Positions 34,427-45,721 of a stretch of DNA of 64,000 nt are shown piece after piece. The notes beneath the pieces are model-generated. The model ran no database searches. It was not told the origin of the DNA and was given only the letters and a program-made list of their open reading frames with translations. The stretch covers positions 62,001 through 126,000 of the forward strand of contig JAHFUZ010000002.1 of the NCBI GenBank assembly GCA_023264815.1. Direction: 5' to 3'. Made by a program: the position numbers and the translations under genes. Numbering within the stretch: position 1 is the stretch's first letter; the number at the start of each line of letters is the position of its first letter. This DNA comes from Arthrobacter sp. GTDB taxonomy: Bacteria > Actinomycetota > Actinomycetes > Actinomycetales > Micrococcaceae.

Positions 34427-35248
34427 TCAGCAGCCGGTCAGGTGCCGCTTCGGCCGGTCCTGCCGGTAAAGGTAGCGGCCTGCTTCGCTGAATCCCGCAC
34501 CTGTGTAGAGCTGCTGCGCTCCGTGGTTGGCCGCGGTGACAAGCAGCCAGTAGCCGTCCACGTGGCCTGCGGCGCCTGCATCCAGGAGAGCGTGCAGGAT
34601 CCTGCGGGCGTGGCCCTGCCGCCGGGCGTCGGGGCGGGTTGCCATTCCATAGATCCCGCCCCACGTTCCCGCCTCCCCTGCGGGTGGCAGGGCGATGCGG
34701 CCGACGGCGGCGGGGCGCCCGTCCTGGGCCCTCACCAGCGCATACAGCGACGGACAGCCGGTCAGGATCGTGCGTGCGGTGGCCAGCTCGCCGGGACCGC
34801 CCCTGCCGTCCGCCTGCCACCACAGGTCCAGCCATTCCGTGGAAGGCTCCGCGGAGAGTTCAACCGCGGGTTGCGGCTTCTCCGGTGGGTGCACAGGCCG
34901 CCCCGTTACCCTTGCGGGCTCTGTGGCGCTCCGCCACATCACCACTGTCTCGGATTGGCGGGTGAAGCCTTCTTCGTCCAGGACGGCATGCAATCCTGCG
35001 GACCGGGGGTCCTCGAACAGCTGGAAAATCAGCGGCAGCCGGCGTTCCCGGTACCATAGCCGGGCCGCCCGCAGTGCCGCATGGTGGGCGTGTGAATCGC
35101 CGTTTGGGTCCCGTGGCCAGACCGAGTTGGCGCGCTGGGTCACTCCGGAGGCTGCCCGCAGCACCCAACCTCCGGATTGCCGGCGGTCAGGAGCCGGCCA
35201 GGCAGCATCCATCAACTGCTCAAGGTCCTGCAGTGCGGGAACATCCAT
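34427..35248 (-). CDS. GNAT family N-acetyltransferase
   Basis: ...TWGGIYGMATRPDARRQGHARRILHALLDAGAAGHVDGYWLLVTAANHGAQQLYTGAGFSEAGRYLYR; start placed at MDVPALQDLEQ. Confidence 0.9.
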   Translation of the reverse strand: MDVPALQDLEQLMDAAWPAPDRRQSGGWVLRAASGVTQRANSVWPRDPNGDSHAHHAALRAARLWYRERRLPLIFQLFEDPRSAGLHAVLDEEGFTRQSETVVMWRSATEPARVTGRPVHPPEKPQPAVELSAEPSTEWLDLWWQADGRGGPGELATARTILTGCPSLYALVRAQDGRPAAVGRIALPPAGEAGTWGGIYGMATRPDARRQGHARRILHALLDAGAAGHVDGYWLLVTAANHGAQQLYTGAGFSEAGRYLYRQDRPKRHLTGC

Positions 35249-35266
35249 GGCAACCCCTTCGAAGCG

Positions 35267-35312
35267 AAAGGCCCCCCGGGACGAACTGGTCCAGTTCATC
35301 CCGGGGAGCCTT
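35267..35312. terminator. Long stem-loop terminator downstream of aspS
   Basis: AAGGCCCCCCGGGACGAACTGG / CCAGTTCATCCCGGGGAGCCTT pair along ~20 bp (two G-U type positions); just past the aspS stop. Confidence 0.7.
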
Positions 35313-35327
35313 CCGACGCTGACCCGG

Positions 35328-37115
35328 TTACTCGGCCTTTTTGGGCTCTTCCGCCTTGGCCTGGGGCTTGAAGTCCACGCCGGCTTCCTTGCGCTGCTGC
35401 GGCGTGATGGGCGCGGGAGCCTGTGTCAGGGGGTCGTAGCCGTTGCCGGTCTTCGGGAAGGCGATGACGTCGCGGATGGACTCAACCCCTGCCAGCAGTG
35501 CCACCACACGGTCCCAGCCGAACGCGATGCCGCCGTGCGGAGGGGCACCGAACTTGAAGCCCTCGAGCAGGAAGCCGAACTTGGTCTGGGCGTCTGCCCG
35601 GTCCAGGCCCATCAGTTCGAACACGCGTTCCTGGACGTCGCGCTCGTGGATACGGATGGAACCGCCGCCGATTTCGTTGCCGTTGCAGACGATGTCGTAA
35701 GCGTAGGACAGTGCCGATTCCGGGTCCTTGTCGAACGTGTCCAGGAACTCGGGCTTGGGGGAGGTGAAGGCGTGGTGGACGGCGGTCCACTTGCCTGCGC
35801 CAACTGCCACGTCACCGGATGCCACAGCAGCGGCGGCCGGCTCGAACATCGGTGCATCCACTACCCAGCAGAAGGCCCAGTCCGCGGGGTTGATCAGGCC
35901 AGTGCGGTGGCCGATCTCCACGCGGGCCGCACCCAGGAGAGCACGCGCTGCAGATTTCTCGCCGGCAGCAAAGAAGATGCAGTCGCCGGGCTTGGCACCC
36001 ACGGCGTCGGCCAGGCCGGCCCGTTCGGTGTCCGTCAGGTTCTTGGCAACCGGGCCGGCGAGCTCGCCGTCCTCCTTGAACAGCACGTAGGCCAGGCCCT
36101 TGTGGCCGCGCTGCTTGGCGAATTCCTGCCAGCCGTCGAGGGTGCGGCGCGGCTGTGACGCGCCACCCGGCATGACCACGGCACCGACGTACGGGGCCTT
36201 GAAGACGCCGAAGTTGGTGTCCTTGAAGAATTCGGTGAGCTCGGTCAGTTCGACGCCGAAGCGGAGGTCGGGCTTGTCCGAGCCGTAACGGGCCATGGCG
36301 TCCGCATACGTGATGCGCTGGATCGGGGTGGGGATCTCGACGTCGATCAGCTTCCACAGTGCCTTGACGATGTTTTCGCCGAGCGAAATGATGTCGTCCT
36401 GGTCCACGAAGCTGGCTTCGATGTCCAGCTGGGTGAATTCCGGCTGGCGGTCGGCGCGGAAATCCTCGTCGCGGTAGCAGCGCGCAATCTGGTAGTACTT
36501 CTCGAAGCCGCCCACCTGCAGGAGCTGCTTGAAAAGCTGCGGGGACTGCGGCAGGGCGTACCAGGAACCCGGTGCCAGGCGGGCGGGGACCACGAAGTCG
36601 CGGGCGCCTTCCGGCGTCGAACGCGTCAGCGTGGGCGTCTCGATCTCCACGAAACCGTCCTGGTGCAGCAGTTCGCGGGCCACCCGGTTGGCTTCGGATC
36701 GCAGGCGGAGGTTGCGGGCGGGGCCCGGACGGCGCAGGTCCAGGTAGCGGTGCTTCAGGCGGGCTTCTTCGCCCACTTCCACGTGCTCATCAATCTGGAA
36801 CGGCAGCGGATCGGCGGTGTTAAGGATGACCACCTTGTCCGCCATGACCTCGATGGTGCCGGTGGCCAGGGCCGGGTTCTCATTGCCCTCGGGGCGCTGG
36901 GAAACGGTGCCCGTGACCTGCAGGACGTACTCGTTGCGCAGGCCGTGGAAGACCTCTTCTTCACGGACCACAACCTGGGCCACGCCCGACGCATCGCGCA
37001 GATCCACGAATGCAACACCACCGTGATCGCGGCGGCGGCCAACCCAGCCGGCCAGGGTTACGGTTTGTCCAATGTGCTCGGAGCGAAGGGATCCGAGGTC
37101 ATGTGTGCGCAGCAC
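35328..37115 (-). CDS. aspS: Aspartyl-tRNA synthetase
   Basis: 595 aa; [41 protein letters not shown]. Confidence 0.99.
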   Translation of the reverse strand: MLRTHDLGSLRSEHIGQTVTLAGWVGRRRDHGGVAFVDLRDASGVAQVVVREEEVFHGLRNEYVLQVTGTVSQRPEGNENPALATGTIEVMADKVVILNTADPLPFQIDEHVEVGEEARLKHRYLDLRRPGPARNLRLRSEANRVARELLHQDGFVEIETPTLTRSTPEGARDFVVPARLAPGSWYALPQSPQLFKQLLQVGGFEKYYQIARCYRDEDFRADRQPEFTQLDIEASFVDQDDIISLGENIVKALWKLIDVEIPTPIQRITYADAMARYGSDKPDLRFGVELTELTEFFKDTNFGVFKAPYVGAVVMPGGASQPRRTLDGWQEFAKQRGHKGLAYVLFKEDGELAGPVAKNLTDTERAGLADAVGAKPGDCIFFAAGEKSAARALLGAARVEIGHRTGLINPADWAFCWVVDAPMFEPAAAAVASGDVAVGAGKWTAVHHAFTSPKPEFLDTFDKDPESALSYAYDIVCNGNEIGGGSIRIHERDVQERVFELMGLDRADAQTKFGFLLEGFKFGAPPHGGIAFGWDRVVALLAGVESIRDVIAFPKTGNGYDPLTQAPAPITPQQRKEAGVDFKPQAKAEEPKKAE

Positions 37116-37227
37116 AGCACGCCTTTCTGAAAGAGACAGCAGGGAAACTCACAAACTTAAAAATGCATAGGATCATTCCGGGAACAATCCCGTTCGAGTT
37201 TACCCGCTGGAAAGGGCCGCCTCCCCC

Positions 37228-38478
37228 ATGAACCCGCACAGGCAGCTTCAGCGGAGGCTCGGCGTGTTTGACGCCACGTCCATCGGGCTTGGCTCCATGC
37301 TGGGGGCCGGCGTCTTTGCAGTGTTCGCCCCGGCCGCCGGGCTGGCCGGCAATTACCTGGTCCTGGCGGTGGTGCTGGCAGGCGCCGTTGCCTACTGCAA
37401 TGCAGTGGCCTCGGCGGAACTCGCTGCCCGCTACCCATCCAGCGGCGGTACGTATGTCTACGGCCGGGAGCGCCTGGGGGAATGGCCTGGATTTGTGGCT
37501 GGCTGGGGCTTTGTCACCGGGAAGACAGCGTCCTGCGCCGCCATGGCCCTGACGTTCGGCCAGTACGTATCCCCCGGGTATGCCGTGCCGGTTGCCGTCG
37601 CCGCCGTGGCAGTGCTGACCGCAGTAAACCTCTTTGGCATCACGCGCACGGCACTGCTCACCCGGGTCCTGCTGGGCGTTGTCCTGGCAACGCTAGCCTT
37701 CGTGGCGGCAGCCGCCGCCATGGGACCGCATGCTGGCGCCACGGGGCCCGGTCCGGGCGGCCCGGCCACGGGTGGGCTTGGCGGCGTACTGCCGGCGGCA
37801 GGCCTGATGTTCTTCGCGTTTGCCGGGTACGCACGGATCGCCACGCTGGGCGAGGAGGTCAAGGATCCGGCGAGGACCATCCCGCGCGCCATCCTGGCCG
37901 CCCTAGGCGCCGCCTTTGTGATCTATGTGGGGCTGGCCCTGCTGCTGCAGAACCATTTGCCGGAAGGACGGCTTGCGGCCAGCGCGGTTCCGTTGCTTGA
38001 CGCCGTGCGCAATTCACAACTCGCTGCTGGTGCGCCGCTGGTGCAGGCCGGGGCTGCGGCGGCGAGCCTCGGGGCGCTCCTGGCGCTCATCACCGGGGTG
38101 GGCAGGACCACCCTTGCCATGGCACGGGAGCGGGACCTGCCTTCACCGCTTGCGCGGGTGGGCGGGAGGCACACGGTGCCGTTCGTGGCGGAAATGGCGG
38201 TAGCCGCCGTCGTGATCCTGCTGCTCCTGACCACCGACGTACTGACCGTGGTGGGCTTCTCCAGCTTCGGGGTGCTGATCTACTACGCGGTCGCCAACGC
38301 AGCGGCCTATACGCTGGAGGAGCACCCCCGCCACGCCCCCAGGTGGCTGAATATTGCGGGCTTCCTCAGCTGCCTCCTGCTGGCGTTTACTCTGCCGTCC
38401 GCTTCGGTGCTGGGGATGGCCGCCGTCCTGGCCCTGGGTGTGGCGGGACGCCGGGTGGTGCTCCGCCGGCGCCGCTAG
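37228..38478 (+). CDS. APC family amino-acid permease
   Basis: 416 aa, ~12 hydrophobic segments; FDATSIGLGSMLGAGVFAVFAPAAGLAG. Confidence 0.92.
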   Translation: MNPHRQLQRRLGVFDATSIGLGSMLGAGVFAVFAPAAGLAGNYLVLAVVLAGAVAYCNAVASAELAARYPSSGGTYVYGRERLGEWPGFVAGWGFVTGKTASCAAMALTFGQYVSPGYAVPVAVAAVAVLTAVNLFGITRTALLTRVLLGVVLATLAFVAAAAAMGPHAGATGPGPGGPATGGLGGVLPAAGLMFFAFAGYARIATLGEEVKDPARTIPRAILAALGAAFVIYVGLALLLQNHLPEGRLAASAVPLLDAVRNSQLAAGAPLVQAGAAAASLGALLALITGVGRTTLAMARERDLPSPLARVGGRHTVPFVAEMAVAAVVILLLLTTDVLTVVGFSSFGVLIYYAVANAAAYTLEEHPRHAPRWLNIAGFLSCLLLAFTLPSASVLGMAAVLALGVAGRRVVLRRRR

Positions 38479-38490
38479 CCACGCGGCCGA

Positions 38491-39858
38491 TCAGGCCGGC
38501 AGTGCTGCTGCCGTTGTGACCTGCACGTGGAGATCTTCCGACGGCGGGGTCCACTGTGCGGGATCAGCGTCGGTCTGGTCTCCCGACTGGATGTCCTTGA
38601 CCTGGTGCCTGCCGTCGTCGTCCGTGAACCAGACGAACGGGATGCCACGGCGGTCCGCGAACTTGATCTGCTTGCCGAATTTGTCTGCCTTGGCCGCAAC
38701 TTCCGTGGCAATGCCCCGGCTGCGAAGCTGGGCGGCCACGTCCTGAGCTGCACCCCAGCTGTCATCGTTCGTGAGGGCAACCAGAACGGCGGTAGGCACG
38801 GACCGGGAAGCCTTAGCCAGGTCCTGGCTGAGGATCCGGGACACCAGGCGCGTCACGCCGATGGACAGCCCGACGCCGGGGAACTTGCGGTTGCCCTTGC
38901 TCGCCAGTGCGTCATACCGGCCGCCGGAGCAAATGGAGCCCAGCTGCTCGTGTCCCACCAGGACCGTCTCCACCACGGTGCCGGTGTAGTAGTCCAGGCC
39001 GCGGGCAATGCTGAGGTCGGCAAGGACCTTGCCCGGCGCGCGCTGGACAGCCGCCTCGATGACCTGTTCCAGTTCGTTCAGGCCTTCCTCAAGGAGGTCG
39101 TTGGTCACGCCGAGCGCGCGCACCTGCGCCACGAACGACGTGTCTTCGGTGCGGATCCCGGCCAGCTGCAACGCCAGCTGCGCCTGGTCGCTGGAAGCCC
39201 CGACTTCGGTTTTGAGCAGCTCCGCGACCTTGGCGGGGCCGATCTTTTCCAGTTTGTCGATGCTGCGAAGCACACCGGCGGTATCGTCCAGGCCGATCCC
39301 GCGGTAAAACCCTTCGGCGAGTTTGCGGTTGTTGATGCGCAGGCGGAAATCAGGAATGGGGAGTGCACTGAGGGCCTCTGCAATAACCAGGGCAATCTCC
39401 ACGTCATAGCGGAAGGGCAGCTCGCCGTCCCCCACGACGTCGATATCCGCCTGGGTGAATTCGCGGGCCCGGCCTTCCTGCGGGCGTTCGCCGCGCCAGA
39501 CTTTCTGGATCTGGTAGCGCCGGAACGGGAACGCGAGGTAACCGGCGTTTTCGACGACGTAGCGGGCGAAGGGCACGGTCAGGTCGAAGTGCAGGGCGAG
39601 GGCATGCGGGTCCGACTTTCCGGCTTTGGCTGCCTCCGGGTCAGCTTCGTCATCCTGGAGGCGGCTGAGGCCATAGACCTCTTTGTCGATCTCGCCCTTG
39701 CGGAGCAGCTGGCCGACCGTTTCCACCGCCCGGGTCTCGATTGACGCGAATCCGTGCAGTTCAAAAACCTTCCGGAGGGTGTCCAGCACATGCAGCTCCA
39801 CCAGCCGCTCCTCGGGAAGCCACTCTGGGAATCCGGACAGGGAGGCGGTGCGTGCCAT
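38491..39858 (-). CDS. hisS: Histidyl-tRNA synthetase
   Basis: EFTQADIDVVGDGELPFRYDVE, IARGLDYYTGTVVE, SGGRYDAL; start placed at MARTASLSGFPEW. Confidence 0.97.
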   Translation of the reverse strand: MARTASLSGFPEWLPEERLVELHVLDTLRKVFELHGFASIETRAVETVGQLLRKGEIDKEVYGLSRLQDDEADPEAAKAGKSDPHALALHFDLTVPFARYVVENAGYLAFPFRRYQIQKVWRGERPQEGRAREFTQADIDVVGDGELPFRYDVEIALVIAEALSALPIPDFRLRINNRKLAEGFYRGIGLDDTAGVLRSIDKLEKIGPAKVAELLKTEVGASSDQAQLALQLAGIRTEDTSFVAQVRALGVTNDLLEEGLNELEQVIEAAVQRAPGKVLADLSIARGLDYYTGTVVETVLVGHEQLGSICSGGRYDALASKGNRKFPGVGLSIGVTRLVSRILSQDLAKASRSVPTAVLVALTNDDSWGAAQDVAAQLRSRGIATEVAAKADKFGKQIKFADRRGIPFVWFTDDDGRHQVKDIQSGDQTDADPAQWTPPSEDLHVQVTTAAALPA

Positions 39859-40092
39859 GGTGGAAGTTCTCCTCTGGGTGAAGGGCGCCTGGGACTTTGC
39901 CGGCATTCCGGCCGAAACGGGCCAGGAACGGCGGCTGTCCAGCAACTCGTGCATAAACTATGTGCGGCAGTCAGTTTATGCGCCTTCCGCCAGCATCTCT
40001 AATGCAGCGGCAGGGGCGTGGCAGGCTGCCTGCAGACCACTGCGCCCGGGAAGGACACCGCCCCGGCCGCAGACCGACATACAGGAGGACCC

Positions 40093-40899
40093 TTGGCGGC
40101 TAGTTCACGCAGTGCCCGCGAAGCCAAACGGCGCATCCAGCAGATGGAGGCAAAGCGCGGGCTGCGGCACGACCAGGAGCTCCGGCGTAAACGGGACAAC
40201 CTGATCGCCGCCGGCGCCGGGACCGCCGCCGTGGTGCTCGCCGTCGTTCTTCAACTCACAGCCTTTGCCGGCAACCCCACCGAGGACGAATTTGCTGCGC
40301 TTGAGGCCGGCCTGACTACCCCCTCCGCTTCCTCCGCGGCGTCCACACCGCCCACCAACGCGGCAAATATCCCCTTGCCTGACACTGCGGCGGGGAAAAC
40401 CTTCACCGGTGAGCTGGCGCTGAACAAAGGGGCTGTCGGCGTCGAACTCGACGGCACCAAAGCGCCCCAGGCAACCGCCGTCTTCAAGTCCCTCAGCGAC
40501 GAAGGCTACTTCACCGGCAAGACCTGCCACCGTCTGACCACCAGTGAGAGCTTCGGCGTGCTGCAATGCGGTTCTGCTGACGGCAAAGGCGGCGGAAATC
40601 CCGAGTACACGTGGGGGCCGCTGGAAAACGTCCCGGCCGACAATCTCTACCCCGCGGGCACCATCGCTGTTGCCAGGACAGGCAACAACGCCTATGGCAA
40701 CGGCACACAGTTCTTTATTGTCTACAAGGACACCATCATTCCTGCAGACACCGCAGGCGGCTACACGGTGGTGGGCAAAGTGACGTCCGGACTGGATGTG
40801 GTGTCCGGAATCGCAGCTGCAGGACTCACTCCCGGCAGCAGCGACACGGACGGCGCGCCTCTGGAACCAGTCACGATAGACTCGTTTTCTCTGAAGTAG
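40093..40899 (+). CDS. Cyclophilin-type peptidyl-prolyl cis-trans isomerase, membrane-anchored
   Basis: TTG start at 40093 with AGGAGG at 40083-40088; one TM; C-terminal domain FTGKTCHRLTTSESFGVLQCGSADGKGGGNPEYTWGP...NGTQFFIVY. Confidence 0.92.
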   Translation: MAASSRSAREAKRRIQQMEAKRGLRHDQELRRKRDNLIAAGAGTAAVVLAVVLQLTAFAGNPTEDEFAALEAGLTTPSASSAASTPPTNAANIPLPDTAAGKTFTGELALNKGAVGVELDGTKAPQATAVFKSLSDEGYFTGKTCHRLTTSESFGVLQCGSADGKGGGNPEYTWGPLENVPADNLYPAGTIAVARTGNNAYGNGTQFFIVYKDTIIPADTAGGYTVVGKVTSGLDVVSGIAAAGLTPGSSDTDGAPLEPVTIDSFSLK

Positions 40900-40964
40900 G
40901 AAGCCCGGCCTGAGGCCGCGGTGCGGTATGTGAGTATTTTCCTCCAAGCGAAAGACTTTTAGCG

Positions 40965-42524
40965 GTGACAGACAGTCAGAAATCCGACGAAACAGCAGCA
41001 GACCTGACCGAGGCAACGGCCCACGGGGCCGAGCAGGCAGTGGCTGCCCAGGCACCAGCCGATGAGGCAGCAGCCCAGCCGGCCGGAGCCGAGGAAGCAG
41101 CACCCGCTGCCGACGACGCCGCGGCAGCCGAAGCCGAGGCGATCGCGGAGCCGCAGCCTGCCGCCACTCCTGCCCCCCGCCCTGCTCCGTCACCGGCAGC
41201 TTTCGCCGCCCGTCCCAAGCCGGCCGTGGCCGCACCTGCGGCGGCGCCCGCGCCCGTTGCCCCGGCGACGTCACTGGCCGAGGCCGCCCGCTGGGGCCGC
41301 GTCGAAGGAGACGGCCATGTCTTCCTGACCATCGACGGCGAAGAGCACCCCGTAGGCCAGTACCCGGGCGTCAGCAATGACGAGGCCCTGGGATACTTCG
41401 CACGGAAGTATGACGACATCGTGGCCCAAGTCCTGCTCCTTGAGCAGCGCGTGAGTTCCAAGGCCCCCAGCACGGACATGCAGAAGACTGTCACGCACCT
41501 CCGCGAACAGCTCGCCGAACGGAACATGGTAGGCGACCTCCGGTCCGCAGAGGCCCGCCTCGACACGGTGTCCGCACAGATCACCGAGCTGGAGAAGGCG
41601 GAAAAGGCAGAGCACGACGCCGTTCGCGCCGCTGAACTCGCTGCCCGCGAGGCCATCGTGGCCGAGGCAGAGGAAATCTCGGGCCAGGATCCCGCCCAGA
41701 TCCAGTGGAAGACCTCCAGCGCCCGGATGAACGAACTGTTCGAAAGCTGGAAGACTGCGCAGAAGAGCGGCGTCCGGCTGGGCCGCAGCAACGAAGATGC
41801 ACTCTGGAAGCGGTTCCGTGCCGCTCGGACAGTTTTTGACCGTCACCGCCGTGCGTACTTCTCCCAGCTGGACAGCACTAACTCGGCCGCGAAACTGGCC
41901 AAGGAGAAGCTCATCGCCGAGGCCGAGGCTCTGTCCTCGTCCACCGATTGGGGCTTCGCTGCCGGCGAGTACCGCCGGCTCATGGATGACTGGAAGTCAT
42001 CTCCGCGGGCGAGCCGCAAGGACGACGACGCCCTGTGGGCCCGCTTCCGGGCGGCGCAGGACGTGTTCTTCACGTCCCGGCAGGCTGCCAATGAAGAAAT
42101 CGACCAGGAGTATGCGGCCAACCTCGCGGTAAAGGAAGCACTTCTGGTGGAGGCGAACGCCATCCTCCCGGTAAAGGACCTGGCCGCCGCCAAGAAGGCG
42201 CTGCAGTCCGTCCGTGACCGCTGGGAAGAAGCAGGCAAGGTCCCCCGCGCCGACATGGGACGGATCGAAGCCGGCCTCCGCAAGGTAGAGGACGCCGTCC
42301 GCCACGCCGAAGAGGAAAATTGGCAGCGGTCCAACCCTGAGACCAAGGCCCGCACCAACAGTGCACTGTCGCAGCTGGAAGCAGCCATCGCCGGTCTCCA
42401 AGACGATCTGTCGAAGGCCGAAAAGGCCGGCGACCAGCGCAGGATCAAGGCCGCCAAGGAAGCCCTCGAAGCGCGGCAGGCCTGGCTCGACCAGATCCAA
42501 CGGTCTGCCAGCGAACTGTCCTAG
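40965..42524 (+). CDS. DUF349 domain-containing protein
   Basis: 519 aa; Ala/Pro-rich N-terminus then repeated W..A..S.R..DDALW.RFRAA... units characteristic of DUF349. Confidence 0.92.
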   Translation: MTDSQKSDETAADLTEATAHGAEQAVAAQAPADEAAAQPAGAEEAAPAADDAAAAEAEAIAEPQPAATPAPRPAPSPAAFAARPKPAVAAPAAAPAPVAPATSLAEAARWGRVEGDGHVFLTIDGEEHPVGQYPGVSNDEALGYFARKYDDIVAQVLLLEQRVSSKAPSTDMQKTVTHLREQLAERNMVGDLRSAEARLDTVSAQITELEKAEKAEHDAVRAAELAAREAIVAEAEEISGQDPAQIQWKTSSARMNELFESWKTAQKSGVRLGRSNEDALWKRFRAARTVFDRHRRAYFSQLDSTNSAAKLAKEKLIAEAEALSSSTDWGFAAGEYRRLMDDWKSSPRASRKDDDALWARFRAAQDVFFTSRQAANEEIDQEYAANLAVKEALLVEANAILPVKDLAAAKKALQSVRDRWEEAGKVPRADMGRIEAGLRKVEDAVRHAEEENWQRSNPETKARTNSALSQLEAAIAGLQDDLSKAEKAGDQRRIKAAKEALEARQAWLDQIQRSASELS

Positions 42525-42546
42525 GACAGAAGCACCCCGGCCCTAA

Positions 42547-42590
42547 ACAGGCCCGGTTCCAGTTATCCACATAACCCGAACCGGGCCTGT
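42547..42590. terminator. Stem-loop downstream of the DUF349 gene, probable terminator, with a DnaA-box-like loop
   Basis: 13-bp perfect arms ACAGGCCCGGTTC / GAACCGGGCCTGT plus nested GTTAT-CCAC-ATAAC; weak T-run. Confidence 0.6.
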
Positions 42591-42622
42591 GCCCGTTAAG
42601 CCGCACGCGGCAGGATGGGTGG

Positions 42623-43309
42623 ATGGCCACCTCGTCACCTCCGCAGCCCCCCGACCTGTACTCGCCGGGAAGACCCTTCACATGGCCGGAGCTCCAGGCC
42701 CTCGCGGCTGACGGTGTACTCTCGCGGTTCCATCAGCACGGCTTCACCCTGCCGGACGCTGCAGTCTCCGCCCAGCTGCGGGCGAGGGCGGCAGCCAGCG
42801 CAGTCCCTGCATCGGTCCGGCAGCGGGTGGTGGCCGGGAGGATGACGGCGGCATGGATCTACGGCTGCGCCGAGGAACCGGACCGGCTCGCGTTGCTGGT
42901 GGATGCGAAACGGCGGATTTCCAGCCTCCGCAACACCCGGGGCTGCACCCTCCATGAGGTCAGGCTTGGCCCTTTCGACGTCGTCAGCCTGGGCGGGCTG
43001 ATGGTCTCGAGCCCCCTCCGGACGGCCGTGGACATCGCCATGCACGTTGACACGCACCGGGCACTACCTGCCCTGGCAGGACTCTTGGCCCGTCCGGAGA
43101 AGGACGTCCGCCTCCGCCTGCTGGTCCTGGCCATCGAAGCCACGCCACGGGTCCCGCACAAACGCGCCGCGCTGGACAAACTTGCGCTGTTAGCTCCGGC
43201 GCTTGTTGCCGGTGGTCCGGTAGACGTCGAACACGCCGTCGATGCGCCGGACGGCGCTGAGCACGTGGCTGAGGTACTTGGGGTCACCCATCTCAAAGGC
43301 AAAACGTGA
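42623..43309 (+). CDS. AbiEi-like (type IV antitoxin family-like) protein, orphan
   Basis: 228 aa; [44 protein letters not shown]... [11 protein letters not shown] pattern; 3' end overlaps rel antisense. Confidence 0.65.
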   Translation: MATSSPPQPPDLYSPGRPFTWPELQALAADGVLSRFHQHGFTLPDAAVSAQLRARAAASAVPASVRQRVVAGRMTAAWIYGCAEEPDRLALLVDAKRRISSLRNTRGCTLHEVRLGPFDVVSLGGLMVSSPLRTAVDIAMHVDTHRALPALAGLLARPEKDVRLRLLVLAIEATPRVPHKRAALDKLALLAPALVAGGPVDVEHAVDAPDGAEHVAEVLGVTHLKGKT

Positions 43310-45598
43310 GATGGCCACCCGGTCGCTGGAAGTGTTCACGCTCGCGGCCAGGATGTTCACATGGTTCTCGGACAGGACCCGGGTCACGTCCGAGAGAAGG
43401 GACTTCCGGTCCAGTGCCTCCACCTGGATCTCCACCAGGAAGACACTCGACTGGGTGGGTGCCCAGTCAACTTCCACGATCCTGTCGGGCTGGTCCTTGA
43501 GCTCAGAGATGTTGGTGCAGTCGGTCCGGTGCACCGAGACACCGGAGCCGCGCGTCACGAATCCGAGAATGGGGTCCGGCGGGACAGGCGTGCAGCACCG
43601 GGCAAGCTTCACCCAGACGTCGCCAACGCCCCGCACCACCACGCCGGAGTCGGAGAACTTGGTCTTGGCGACCTGGGTGGGGATGCTGACTTCGGTGATG
43701 TCGTCGTCGGTGCTTTCGCTGCCGCCCAGGTTTTCGACAAGCTTTTCCATAACGGACTGTGCCGACGTGTGTCCGTCGCCCACACCCGCGTACAGTCCCG
43801 AGATGTCCACATACTTGAAGTCCGCGGCCACCGCCGCCAGGGCTTCATGCGTCATCAGGCGCTGGAGGGGCAGGTTCTGCTTCCGCATGGCGCGGGTCAG
43901 GAGTTCCTTGCCGCGGTCGATTGCCTCTTCGCGGCGTTCCTTGCTGAACCACTGGCGGATCTTGTTCCGGGCGCGGGCGCTCTTGACGAAGTGCTGCCAG
44001 TCTTGGCTGGGGCCAGCCCCCTCGGCCTTGGAGGTAAAGATCTCTACCCAGTCACCATGGTTCAGTTCGCTGTTGAGCGGAACGAGCTTGCCGTTGACCC
44101 GGGCACCGATGGTGCGGTGCCCCACTTCGGTGTGGACGGCGTAGGCAAAGTCCACCGGAGTTGACCCGGCGGGCAGCGCCATGACCTCACCCTTGGGGGT
44201 GAACACGAAAACCTCGCGGGCATTGATCTCAAACCGCAGCGAATCGAGGAACTCGCCCGGATCGGATGTCTCCTGCTGCCAGTCGACGAGGGACCTCAGC
44301 CATCCCATATCGCCATCGCGGGGGCTGCCAGGCCCGACGGCCGTGCGGTTGGGCTGGTCCTTGTACTTCCAGTGCGCGGCCACACCGTATTCGGCCCGGC
44401 GGTGCATTTCGTGCGTTCGGATCTGGATCTCCACCGGTTTGCCGCCCGGCCCGATCACCGTGGTGTGCAGTGACTGGTACATGTTGAACTTGGGCATGGC
44501 GATGTAGTCTTTGAACCGCCCCGGCAGGGGGTTCCAGCGCGAATGCATGGTCCCCAGCGCCGCGTAGCAGTCCCGCACCGAGTCGACCAGGACGCGGACG
44601 CCCATGAGGTCGTTGATGTCGTCGAAGTCCTTGTCCCGGACCACCATCTTCTGGTAGATGGAGTAGTAGTGCTTCGGGCGTCCCGTGATGGTGGCCTTGA
44701 TCCTGGCATCACGCAGGTCCTCGGTGATCTGGTCCCGGATGACGCTCAGGCTCTTCTCACGTTCCGGAGTCCGGTCCCCCACCATCCGGACGATCTCTTC
44801 GTAGACTTTTGGATAAAGCGCCGCGAACGAGAGATCCTCCAACTCCCACTTGATGGTATTCATGCCGAGCCGGTGCGCCAGGGGCGCAAAGATTTCCAGG
44901 GTTTCCCGGGCTTTACGGGCCGATGACTCGGCGGAGACAAACCGCCAGGTCCTGGCGTTATGAAGCCGGTCGGCGAGCTTGATCATCAGGACCCGGATGT
45001 CCTTCGCCATGGCCACCACCATCTTGCGGACAGTCTCGGACTGCGCCGCCTCACCAAAGCTGACCTTATCCAGCTTGGTGACGCCATCCACCAGCATGGC
45101 CACTTCAGGTCCGAAGTCCCGCTTGAGGTCCGCCAGCGTGTACGGCGTGTCCTCAACAGTGTCGTGGAGGAGGGCAGCGGCCAGTGTGGTTCCGCTGAGG
45201 CCCAGCTCGGCAAGGATGGTGGCCACCGCAACTGGGTGGGTGATGTAGGGATCACCGCTCTTGCGCTTCTGCCCGCGGTGGCTGCGCTCGGCCACGTCGA
45301 AGGCACGCTGGATCAGGTCGAAATCTTCCTTGGGATTGTTCGCCCGGACTGTCCGCAGCAGCGGTTCAAGGATGGGTGAATAGGTTGCGGTGCTCCGCCC
45401 CGTGAGGCGGGCCAATCGGGAACGCGTCCGTTCGCGGCGGCCGGGGAAAGTGGGGCGGGCACCGGAACTGTCTACGGGAACCCCCGTCCCGGGGCGTGCT
45501 GAAGCGGTCAGTCCGGCCTGGACTCCGTGGCCGGACTGCTCGTCCCCGCCTGCCATTGGCACCGATGCCGAACGTTCTTCCAATGAAGCACCTCTCAC
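43190..45598 (-). CDS. rel: Bifunctional (p)ppGpp synthetase/hydrolase (Rel)
   Basis: 802 aa; HD domain [24 protein letters not shown]...LLHDTVEDT, synthetase [15 protein letters not shown] and ACT regions. Confidence 0.98.
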   Translation of the reverse strand: MRGASLEERSASVPMAGGDEQSGHGVQAGLTASARPGTGVPVDSSGARPTFPGRRERTRSRLARLTGRSTATYSPILEPLLRTVRANNPKEDFDLIQRAFDVAERSHRGQKRKSGDPYITHPVAVATILAELGLSGTTLAAALLHDTVEDTPYTLADLKRDFGPEVAMLVDGVTKLDKVSFGEAAQSETVRKMVVAMAKDIRVLMIKLADRLHNARTWRFVSAESSARKARETLEIFAPLAHRLGMNTIKWELEDLSFAALYPKVYEEIVRMVGDRTPEREKSLSVIRDQITEDLRDARIKATITGRPKHYYSIYQKMVVRDKDFDDINDLMGVRVLVDSVRDCYAALGTMHSRWNPLPGRFKDYIAMPKFNMYQSLHTTVIGPGGKPVEIQIRTHEMHRRAEYGVAAHWKYKDQPNRTAVGPGSPRDGDMGWLRSLVDWQQETSDPGEFLDSLRFEINAREVFVFTPKGEVMALPAGSTPVDFAYAVHTEVGHRTIGARVNGKLVPLNSELNHGDWVEIFTSKAEGAGPSQDWQHFVKSARARNKIRQWFSKERREEAIDRGKELLTRAMRKQNLPLQRLMTHEALAAVAADFKYVDISGLYAGVGDGHTSAQSVMEKLVENLGGSESTDDDITEVSIPTQVAKTKFSDSGVVVRGVGDVWVKLARCCTPVPPDPILGFVTRGSGVSVHRTDCTNISELKDQPDRIVEVDWAPTQSSVFLVEIQVEALDRKSLLSDVTRVLSENHVNILAASVNTSSDRVAISRFAFEMGDPKYLSHVLSAVRRIDGVFDVYRTTGNKRRS

Positions 45599-45664
45599 GA
45601 CCGTGTTAATTACCCCAGTCTATTCCCCAGCCTCTGCACTTCCGTAACCGGCGCTTAAATGCGT

Positions 45665-45707
45665 ACGGGCCGCGCGGCGTGGATATTTCCAGCGCCGCCC
45701 GGCCCGT
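45665..45707. terminator. Stem-loop between secF and rel, probable terminator
   Basis: ACGGGCCGCGCGGCGTGG / CCAGCGCCGCCCGGCCCGT pair with one mismatch and one bulge, loop ATATTT; follows the secF stop. Confidence 0.65.
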
Positions 45708-45721
45708 TGCGCCTTGTGCCG

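Noticed and set aside
41000-41280. Ala/Pro-rich repetitive coding stretch at the start of the DUF349 protein
   Set aside because: Typical low-complexity linker in high-GC actinobacteria; no clear tandem DNA repeat unit.
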